This document shows, in pieces, positions 5,960 through 11,498 of a stretch of 11,498 bases of DNA; within the stretch, counting starts at the first letter, position 1, and every line of letters starts with the position of its first letter. The notes beneath the pieces were generated by a model, which saw nothing but the letters and a program-made list of their open reading frames with translations, was not told the DNA's origin and did not search any database. Position numbers and translations under genes: made by a program. Source of the stretch: WFZT01 sp964571845 (lineage in GTDB: Bacteria; Hydrothermota; Hydrothermia; B15-G9; WFZT01); assembly GCA_964571845.1 (NCBI GenBank), contig CAZNDM010000095.1, positions 1-11,498 of the forward strand. Direction: 5' to 3'.

Positions 5960-7688
5960 CTTTGTTCTCCTCTTCAATGATCATGATATGGAGCTCTTTA
6001 AGCTGTTCTTCGTCAACACTCGAAGGTGCACCTTCGAAAAGTGCCTGTGCCTTCGTGGTTTTGGGAAATGGGATCACATCTCTGATACTTTCTCTGCCGG
6101 CAAAAATAGCGACAAACCTGTCAAATCCCACTGCAATACCGCCATGTGGAGGTGCACCATACTCAAGCGCCTCAAGGAGGAATCCAAATCTGCTTTCCAT
6201 CCTTTCCTTTGTAAAACCAATTTTTTCCATTATCTTTTCCTGCAACATGCGGTTGTGAACCCTGATGGACCCTGACGCGAGTTCAACACCATTCAGGACG
6301 AGATCGTACTGTTTTGCTATTACTTTGAGCGGATCTGTATCAAGGTAGTGAATGGTATCCTCAGTTGGATGCGTAAACATGTGGTGCGCAGGTTCAAGCT
6401 CACCTGTCTCCTCGTTTACCTCGTAAAGCGGAAAGTCCACAATCCACAAAAACTTAAGTAAGCTTCTGTCTATCAATTCAAACTTTCTCGCCACTTCAAG
6501 CCTCAACTGGCCCGCAATTTTGTAAACATCGGGCTCTTTCGACGCAACAATCAGGTATGTTCCCTTCCCCTCAGGGCTAAAACTCACATACTTACTGAGC
6601 TGACCGGACACCTTACCGTTTTCAAACTTAAACCACAATAGCCCACCTGCTCCGAGTTCTCTGACAAATTCTGTTAATTCCTCGATCTGCTTCCTGGAGA
6701 TCGAAACCGGTACCCTGATGCCAACGACCTTTCCACCGTCGTCAATAACATTTCTTAAAACTCTAAAATCCGTATCAGAAAACTTTTCAGTGAGATCTTC
6801 AAGTTCCATTCCAAATCTCAGATCAGGCTTGTCAATTCCGTACTTTTTCATTGCTTCCTGGTAGCTCAGTCTTGGAAACGGGATATCGATTTCGATACCC
6901 ATGACCTCATACAGGACATGGTGCATCATCCTCTCGACGAGACTCAGCACATCGTCCACATCCACGAAACTCATTTCAAGGTCGATCTGAGTAAACTCAG
7001 GCTGTCTATCTGCTCTGAGGTCCTCATCCCTGAAACACCTGACGATCTGGAAATACCTGTCAAATCCGGACACCATCAAAATTTGCTTGTACAGCTGTGG
7101 AGACTGGGGGAGAGCATAAAATTTACCGGGATAAATCCGAGACGGAACGATGAAATCGCGTGCACCTTCAGGCGTTGATTTTGTCAGAAACGGTGTCTCA
7201 ATTTCGATAAACCCCTCACTGGTAAGAAAGTTTCTCACGGACTGCATAAACCTGTGTTTCAAAATGATATTTTTCTGCATCACAGGTCGCCTCAGATCCA
7301 GGAATCGCCATCTCAAACGGGTCTCCTCACTCGCCTTTATATCATCTTCAACAGGAAATGGAGGGGTCTTAGATTCGTTTAAAACGGTTATCCTGTCAAC
7401 CAGCACCTCAATTTCCCCTGTTTCAAGCTCAGGATTCACCATCTCGTCAGGCCTTGCCCTGACAACGCCTGTTACCTGCACCACATCCTGTGAATTCAAC
7501 TTTTTGGCAACACTGAAAGCGTCCTCATTCTGAGGTTCAACCACCACCTGAATAACTCCATACCTGTCTCTCAGATCAACAAAAATCAGGCCACCGAGAT
7601 CTCTAACCCTTCTAACCCAACCAGCAAGAGTTACTACCTCACCAACATTATTCTTCCGTAATTCTCCACATGTATGGGTTCTGAGCAT
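5922..7688 (-). CDS. aspS: Aspartyl-tRNA synthetase, bacterial type with GAD domain
   Basis: This class II synthetase charges tRNA-Asp with aspartate. The 588 residues fit the bacterial form. They comprise an N-terminal anticodon-binding OB fold (1-105), the catalytic core with the motif 2 region CFRDEDLRADRQPEFTQ (218-234), an inserted GAD domain (about 295-405), HHMFTHP (435-441), GVELASGSIRVHN (467-479) and motif 3 GGIAVGFDRF (516-525). In the OB fold the loop reads RDLGG with Leu at position 31, where the non-discriminating Pseudomonas enzyme has His. This suggests a tRNA-Asp-specific (discriminating) enzyme. The acidic C-terminal tail (571-588) is read from DNA that encodes the basic start of the next gene in another frame. 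I chose the ATG at 7688 because GGAGGT lies 3 nt upstream; the TTG at 7718 is unlikely. Confidence 0.97.
   Translation of the reverse strand: MLRTHTCGELRKNNVGEVVTLAGWVRRVRDLGGLIFVDLRDRYGVIQVVVEPQNEDAFSVAKKLNSQDVVQVTGVVRARPDEMVNPELETGEIEVLVDRITVLNESKTPPFPVEDDIKASEETRLRWRFLDLRRPVMQKNIILKHRFMQSVRNFLTSEGFIEIETPFLTKSTPEGARDFIVPSRIYPGKFYALPQSPQLYKQILMVSGFDRYFQIVRCFRDEDLRADRQPEFTQIDLEMSFVDVDDVLSLVERMMHHVLYEVMGIEIDIPFPRLSYQEAMKKYGIDKPDLRFGMELEDLTEKFSDTDFRVLRNVIDDGGKVVGIRVPVSISRKQIEELTEFVRELGAGGLLWFKFENGKVSGQLSKYVSFSPEGKGTYLIVASKEPDVYKIAGQLRLEVARKFELIDRSLLKFLWIVDFPLYEVNEETGELEPAHHMFTHPTEDTIHYLDTDPLKVIAKQYDLVLNGVELASGSIRVHNRMLQEKIMEKIGFTKERMESRFGFLLEALEYGAPPHGGIAVGFDRFVAIFAGRESIRDVIPFPKTTKAQALFEGAPSSVDEEQLKELHIMIIEEENKDGKEDEEKEKVS
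5967..5972 (-). promoter_or_regulatory. Shine-Dalgarno GAGGAG deciding the start at 5959
   Basis: GAGGAG sits 7 nt before the ATG at 5957-5959, inside the last codons of aspS. It favours this ATG over the in-frame TTG at 5975-5977. Confidence 0.75.
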
Positions 7689-7689
7689 T

Positions 7690-8625
7690 TTACCTCCCTG
7701 TGAGTGAAGGATAGTCAAGGTTAAATCGCCATCTATAATAAAGCTTTTGCCCGAAATAAGTCAAAATTCCCAGAAAAAGGAGGGGAACAAATCTCAATGC
7801 GACATAAAGAAATGTGAGTCCCCCGGGCACTCTGTAAGCAAGCCTCGCATACAATCCTCCCGGGTCAAATATCGAAGCCGCAATAAACGGCAGTGAAACC
7901 GATGCAATTACAACAACTATGTAATCTCTCGCAATAAAACCTGACATAAGAGCAAGCAGAATCAGGAAAAACGCAAGAATCGCTGTTAATCTCTCCCCAA
8001 AAAATACACCACTTGTTATCTCACCAGCCTTTTTGTCCCCCTCTATGTCTGGAATCGTCGTACTCATGTACACACCGGCAACGGACAGAACATAAGGTAT
8101 TGCGTGCAAAACCGCTTCTGCATCAAAACCCCTCACGGAGATCCATCCCGCAAGAAAATTTAAAAAACCGTAACCGACGGCATTGGCAAGCATATCGACT
8201 ATGGGCTTCCCCTTCAGCTTCACAGGAGGAATAGAGTATGCAAGTGCAAGCGCCAGGGATAGAAACCACACAACAAGAAAATCAAATCCCACTCTCAGAG
8301 CAAGCAGAAAAGAAATCAGTTCGATTAAAAACATATAAATTAAAGCATTCCTTACCGATATTATTCCATCAGCTATGAGGAATAATTTTTTGTTCAACCT
8401 GTCCGTTTCTCGATCCGTAATCTGATTGATTATGTACGCCCCACCCATGAGAAGACTGTATGACACAAAAATCATCACAAAGTCAGAGTTAAGTTCCCAT
8501 GTTATCCCCACATACGGCAACCCCTTTGCCCAGAAGTAACCAAGGAACAAAAAGGACCACACGGGCACGAGCAATGTGGGTCGCAACAAAATTATGTAAT
8601 CGAGAAAGCTCTCCTTTTTAACCAT
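7690..8625 (-). CDS. UbiA-family membrane prenyltransferase
   Basis: This 311-residue integral membrane enzyme attaches a polyprenyl chain to an acceptor, as in quinone, heme or lipid pathways. The first Asp-rich motif is NQITDRETD (67-75: N67, D71, D75). The second is DIEGDKKAGEIT (193-204: D193, D197). YSIPPVKLKGKP (130-141) is the usual basic loop between them. About eight to nine hydrophobic segments can be counted from 15 to about 295, consistent with the fold. The acceptor cannot be assigned: the second motif resembles those of MenA-, chlorophyll-synthase- and archaeal-lipid-type members alike. I chose the ATG at 8625 (GGGAAGTGA upstream, 5 nt after the mlaE-like stop); a GTG at 8649 would overlap that gene by 19 nt. 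Its C-terminus ends 1 nt before the aspS start codon. Confidence 0.9.
   Translation of the reverse strand: MVKKESFLDYIILLRPTLLVPVWSFLFLGYFWAKGLPYVGITWELNSDFVMIFVSYSLLMGGAYIINQITDRETDRLNKKLFLIADGIISVRNALIYMFLIELISFLLALRVGFDFLVVWFLSLALALAYSIPPVKLKGKPIVDMLANAVGYGFLNFLAGWISVRGFDAEAVLHAIPYVLSVAGVYMSTTIPDIEGDKKAGEITSGVFFGERLTAILAFFLILLALMSGFIARDYIVVVIASVSLPFIAASIFDPGGLYARLAYRVPGGLTFLYVALRFVPLLFLGILTYFGQKLYYRWRFNLDYPSLTGR
7692..7697 (-). promoter_or_regulatory. Shine-Dalgarno GGAGGT of aspS
   Basis: GGAGGT lies 3 nt before the aspS ATG and overlaps the last sense codons and stop of the upstream prenyltransferase gene. This ties the two translations together and fixes the aspS start. Confidence 0.8.
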
Positions 8626-8630
8626 ATTCT

Positions 8631-9386
8631 TCACTTCCCAAAAATCCACACGCCAAGGAAATAGTCTGCAATGAGGACAAAAATTGAAGAATAAACAACA
8701 GCTTTTGTGGTTGACTTACCCACTCCCACAGCACCACCCATTGTCGAAAATCCCATATAGGAGCCAACAAATGTTATGATAAACCCAAAAACGAACGATT
8801 TTAATAGACCGCCAAACAGATCAAGAGGCAGAAAAAGCGTTTTGATCCACTGGAAAAATACTGAATAACTCACCTGCATAACAACTTTTGACACAAATGC
8901 TCCACCAAGTATTGCAACAAAATCGGCAAAAACTGTGAGAATCGGAAGAGCCAGTATCCCCGTGATTATCTTTGGTGTAACAAGAAATCTAACAGGATCA
9001 ATTGCCATGAATTCCAGTGCGTCTATCTGCTCCGTTACCCTCATGGTTCCAAGTTCTGCCGCTATTCCTGCCCCAATTCTGCCTGCTACAACGAGTGCCG
9101 TCAATACAGGACCGAGCTCCATCATGACCATTTTTGCAACCCCTGCACCAAGCAGGTCAAGGGGAGCATAATCCCTTATCTGATATGCAATTTGCACAGA
9201 ACTCACCATACCCGTGAACGCTGATGTCAGAAGCACAATAGGAAGAGACCCCACTCCAAGTGAATAAAAGTCATAAGGTAACCTTTTGAAAATCTTTCCG
9301 ATCTCTTTAAAAGATATCAGGATGCTGATGAAAAACTCAGCAATGTCCCCTACCTGGTAGGCGATATTCAAGAGGGAATCCTTCAC
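8631..9386 (-). CDS. mlaE: MlaE/YrbE-family ABC transporter permease
   Basis: This is the membrane subunit of an Mla-type system that moves phospholipid between the inner and outer membranes. The 251-residue length is typical. Hallmarks are the ELGPVLTALVVAGRIGAGIAAELGTM region (90-115), VTEQIDALEFMAIDP (117-131) and FLVTPKI (134-140), with about five hydrophobic segments. The start is GTG, one base after the accC stop TGA, with GGGGG just upstream acting as a short-spaced SD. The usual partners, the ATPase (MlaF) and the MCE-domain binding protein (MlaD), do not follow; an UbiA enzyme does instead. The partners must be elsewhere if the system works. The family strongly suggests a diderm envelope. 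Confidence 0.93.
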   Translation of the reverse strand: MKDSLLNIAYQVGDIAEFFISILISFKEIGKIFKRLPYDFYSLGVGSLPIVLLTSAFTGMVSSVQIAYQIRDYAPLDLLGAGVAKMVMMELGPVLTALVVAGRIGAGIAAELGTMRVTEQIDALEFMAIDPVRFLVTPKIITGILALPILTVFADFVAILGGAFVSKVVMQVSYSVFFQWIKTLFLPLDLFGGLLKSFVFGFIITFVGSYMGFSTMGGAVGVGKSTTKAVVYSSIFVLIADYFLGVWIFGK

Positions 9387-9387
9387 C

Positions 9388-10737
9388 TCACCCCCTTTCT
9401 TTCATAAATCTGTCAATAAAATGGGTATCGAGATTGCCTGCCACAAAGTCAGGATGTTCTATAAGTTCCTGGTAGAATGGAACGGTAGTTACCACACCCT
9501 CGATTACCACCTCCTCCAGAGCCCTTCTGAGACGCGATATGGCTTCAGATCTATCTCTGCCTTTAACTATCAACTTTCCAATAAGAGAATCGTAGAACGG
9601 TGGGATCGTGTATCCCTGATAGACATAAGAATCCACGCGCACGCCAGGACCACCGGGAAAATGGAGCAAATCAATCTTACCCGGCGAAGGTCTGAATCCT
9701 CTTTCCGGATCCTCAGCGTTTATCCTGGTCTCAATGGCGTGCCCCCTGAATTTCACATCCTGCTGCCTCAATTCCAGCTCCTCGCCTGCTGCAATGAGGA
9801 TCTGTTTTTTCACGAGATCGACCTCAGTTACCATCTCAGTTACAGGATGCTCCACCTGTATCCTTGTGTTCATCTCCATAAAATAGAAGTTGCCATCTTC
9901 GTCCATAAGAAACTCCAGCGTTCCGGCAGAATAGTAGCCGATCTTTTTAACTCCGCGCAGGGCAATTTCTCCCATCCTTGCCCTCGTATCTTCATCCACT
10001 ACTGGAGAAGGCGCCTCTTCGATGAGCTTTTGATGTCTTCTCTGAATGGAGCACTCTCTTTCACCAAGGTGAATAGCATTTCCATGCTCGTCAGCCAGCA
10101 CCTGTATCTCAATATGCCTGGGCCTTGGGATATATTTTTCAATGTAAACCCGTGGATCGTTAAATGCAGCTTCTGCTTCAGCTCTTGCGAGCTGGAATGC
10201 GTTTTCGAGCTCATCCTCATTGTGGACGACGCGCATACCACGGCCGCCGCCTCCGGCGGCGGCCTTTATTATCACTGGAAATCCTATCTCCTTTACAACT
10301 CCAACAACTTCATTGAAACTGCTGATTGCCTCATCAGTTCCCGGCAAAACAGGAACACCTGCCTCCTTCATCACCCTTTTCGCCTCTATTTTGTCCCCCA
10401 TCAATCTGATGGTCTCCGGCGAGGGACCAATAAATTTCAAACCACTTGCCTCAACCGCCTCAGCAAACTCAGGATTCTCCGCCAGAAAACCATAACCTGG
10501 ATGTATTGCCTCCGAACCTGTAGCAATGGCTGCGCTGATTATACTCGTAAAATTCAAATAACTCTGCTTGGGTGAAGCAGGTCCTATGCAGATAGCATAA
10601 TCAGCAAGCTGGACATGAAGAGCATCTCTGTCCGCCTCTGAGTACACTGTAACAGATTCAATTCCAAGCTCCTTAAGAGCATAAATTATCCTGACCGCTA
10701 TCTCTCCTCTATTGGCTACAAGAACTCTCTTAAACAT
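9388..10737 (-). CDS. accC: Biotin carboxylase (acetyl-CoA carboxylase subunit or pyruvate carboxylase subunit A)
   Basis: This enzyme uses ATP to carboxylate biotin on a carrier protein, giving carboxybiotin for malonyl-CoA (or oxaloacetate) synthesis. At 449 residues it equals the stand-alone form and lacks a biotin-carrier domain. The N-terminal domain starts FKRVLVANRGEIAVRI. The ATP-grasp domain has the Gly-rich loop AAAGGGGRGM (159-168), HIEIQVLAD (208-216), GERECSIQRRHQKLIEEAP (225-243), and FMEMNTRIQVEHPVTE (286-301), which holds the metal Glu and catalytic Arg (R292). The C-terminal domain has ETRINAEDP (336-344). The ATG at 10737 is the only in-frame ATG near the family start; a TTG at 10794 is unlikely. 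No accB lies upstream, where the hairpin array begins. It is the first gene of the minus operon. The substrate of the full complex cannot be decided here. Confidence 0.96.
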   Translation of the reverse strand: MFKRVLVANRGEIAVRIIYALKELGIESVTVYSEADRDALHVQLADYAICIGPASPKQSYLNFTSIISAAIATGSEAIHPGYGFLAENPEFAEAVEASGLKFIGPSPETIRLMGDKIEAKRVMKEAGVPVLPGTDEAISSFNEVVGVVKEIGFPVIIKAAAGGGGRGMRVVHNEDELENAFQLARAEAEAAFNDPRVYIEKYIPRPRHIEIQVLADEHGNAIHLGERECSIQRRHQKLIEEAPSPVVDEDTRARMGEIALRGVKKIGYYSAGTLEFLMDEDGNFYFMEMNTRIQVEHPVTEMVTEVDLVKKQILIAAGEELELRQQDVKFRGHAIETRINAEDPERGFRPSPGKIDLLHFPGGPGVRVDSYVYQGYTIPPFYDSLIGKLIVKGRDRSEAISRLRRALEEVVIEGVVTTVPFYQELIEHPDFVAGNLDTHFIDRFMKERG

Positions 10738-10744
10738 TGGCACT

Positions 10745-10773
10745 ATTTTAATGGCTCTTTGTGGACAAGTGAA
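10745..10773 (-). promoter_or_regulatory. Possible accC promoter, leaderless spacing
   Basis: On the minus strand TTCACT (10773-10768, 4 of 6 matches to TTGACA) and TAAAAT (10750-10745, 5 of 6 matches to TATAAT) are 17 bp apart. The -10 box ends 7 nt before the accC ATG, and no SD lies between. This repeats the geometry of the promoter at 908-937, but the boxes are weaker. Confidence 0.5.
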
Positions 10774-10970
10774 GATTCCAAAAGTGCCATCCAATTTTTT
10801 ATCGGTGTGGGTTGCTCCTCTCTATTTGCGAAAAAGATTTGTCCTGACTCCCTGATTTGAGTTGAAGGCACATTCTCTTACACATTGCGGAAACATTTCA
10901 TCCAATTGTTTCTGCCACATTGTGGGAGGAATCCTCTATAATCTCCTTGCCTGCCTGGGAAGAAGTCCTC
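10774..10970. other. accC upstream region with decayed hairpin units
   Basis: No convincing gene is present. Remnants of hairpins resembling type I units appear from about 10885, for example CCACATTGTGG (10915-10925) and CTTGCCTGCCTGGGAAG near 10946, with poorly conserved linkers. It reads as the eroded edge of the array that follows. Confidence 0.5.
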
Positions 10971-11281
10971 TTCAACCTCCCTCCCGCTTGCACGAAGAAT
11001 CCCCCACAAACTCCCCTCCCGCCCTGCGGATGTCCGCCTACAATCCCCCCTTACGCTGTGCGGGAGTCCATCCACATCCTTCCCTCCCACTGTGAGGGAA
11101 GAGCCCTCCACAAATCTCTCTCCCTCCCTGCGGAAGTCCGCCCACAATCCCCCCTTACGCTGTGCGGTAAGAGCCCTCCACAAACTCCACACCCTCTGTG
11201 CGGGAGAGGCCACTTACAATCTCCCCTCCCACGAAGTGGGAGGGGTCACTTACAAACTCCCCTCCCGCTTGCGGGAGGGGA
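10971..11281. repeat. Type I hairpin array, about nine units with a period near 35 nt
   Basis: Units begin with pyrimidine-rich arms near 10977, 11011, 11046, 11079, 11116, 11148, 11186, 11221 and 11257, joined by linkers such as GTCCACTTACAAA. Stems improve toward core C. The last two are perfect: 11223-11232/11236-11245 (10 bp, loop GAA) and 11258-11268/11271-11281 (11 bp, loop TT). Earlier units have mispaired arms. Linkers resemble the TTCACAAC linkers of the left array, in the same orientation. Confidence 0.9.
11023..11167. repeat. Higher-order duplication inside the type I array
   Basis: Positions 11023-11063 and 11127-11167 are 41-nt direct repeats with only two differences, offset by 104 nt or about three units. 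A shorter pair, GAGCCCTCCACAAA at 11101 and 11171, is offset by about two units. Multi-unit duplication therefore helped build the array. Confidence 0.85.
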
Positions 11282-11351
11282 TTGAGGGGAGGGTAACATA
11301 ACCCCACCCGCTTCCCTCTGTCAGATCTGCTCTTTTTGCCCCCTCCTCAAT
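11282..11351 (+). repeat. Conserved core of the hairpin-array element, copy C
   Basis: It carries the shared core GCTTCCCTCTGTCAGATCTG then CTCTTTTTGCC (11310-11340). The arms ATTGAGG (11281-11287) and CCTCAAT (11345-11351) are exact complements. Pairing continues inward with wobbles and mismatches to about 11298/11334, leaving a loop of about 35 nt. As in copy B, a type I array lies on the left and type II units lie on the right. Confidence 0.8.
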
Positions 11352-11498
11352 CCTCCCCCACGCCGCCCTGCGGCGTGGGGGAGGGGTTGGAATAGGGTCT
11401 CCCCTCACAAAGTGAGGAGGAGTTTGAAAAAGGCTCCCGCAAAGCGGGGGAGGAGTCCGAAGAGGGGTCTCTCCCACAAAGTGGGAAGGAGTTTGAAA
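11352..11498. repeat. Type II hairpin array, continuing past the window end
   Basis: Four hairpins are joined by linkers like AGTTTGAAAAAGGCT. They are 11352-11366/11370-11384 (15 bp perfect, loop CCT), 11403-11408/11412-11417 (6 bp, loop AAA), 11436-11440/11444-11448 (5 bp, loop AAA) and 11472-11477/11481-11486 (6 bp, loop AAA). Each stem has a different sequence yet pairs. The window ends inside the next linker, so the array is cut by the edge. Confidence 0.9.

Noticed and set aside
9421..10575. Long plus-strand open frame (384 codons) opposite accC
   Set aside because: It lies fully antisense to a strongly conserved biotin carboxylase gene and shows no recognisable motif. Its length is explained by codon bias on the other strand.
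10937..10942. TATAAT on the plus strand as a promoter -10 box
   Set aside because: No acceptable -35 box lies 16-18 bp upstream and no gene follows; it sits in a decayed repeat unit.
10862..11477. Open frames on both strands within the right array
   Set aside because: They are repeat shadows with the same biased composition and overlap one another in several frames.
1..11498. Transposon or integron bounded by the two arrays
   Set aside because: No transposase or integrase gene is present, the arrays are direct rather than terminal inverted copies, and the enclosed genes are ordinary housekeeping and envelope genes.

Overview
The window carries nine well-supported protein genes in two convergent, tightly packed operons, bounded on both outer sides by dense arrays of small inverted repeats. 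The protein set is bacterial: an AspRS with the bacterial GAD insertion, a stand-alone biotin carboxylase, and an MlaE/YrbE-type permease that points to a two-membrane (diderm) cell envelope. Lys/Glu-rich proteins and compact, overlapping genes would suit a thermophile from an uncultured lineage, but the species or phylum cannot be named from the sequence alone.

Layout. 1-790: hairpin arrays arranged around two copies of a conserved core (A at 1-60, B at 379-443). 791-907: featureless spacer. 908-937: consensus sigma70-type promoter. 949-4296 (+): trans-isoprenyl diphosphate synthase, CDP-glycerol glycerophosphotransferase-like protein, GT4 glycosyltransferase. 4297-4312: 16-bp convergent junction without a hairpin terminator. 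4313-10737 (-, read right to left): accC (biotin carboxylase), mlaE-like permease, UbiA-family prenyltransferase, aspS, an unrecognised Lys-rich protein, and a two-hotdog acyl-CoA thioesterase. 10738-10970: accC upstream region. 10971-11498: second hairpin array around core copy C.

How the genes fit together. The plus operon makes a prenyl diphosphate and two enzymes for surface polymer or glycolipid synthesis. The minus operon mixes fatty-acid entry (biotin carboxylase), acyl-CoA hydrolysis, envelope lipid transport (MlaE), membrane prenylation (UbiA) and a translation enzyme (AspRS). The common theme is membrane and envelope lipid supply. The prenyl diphosphate synthase could feed the UbiA enzyme encoded in the other operon, but that is inference.

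The most unusual content is the repeat system. Two hairpin families, each with units of roughly 35 nt and different linkers, sit on opposite sides of a conserved roughly 50-nt core that is itself flanked by inverted arms. The order type I array - core - type II array, in the same orientation, occurs at both edges of the window. Stems change by paired substitutions and insertions while staying complementary, and on most sides they become more degenerate away from the core.
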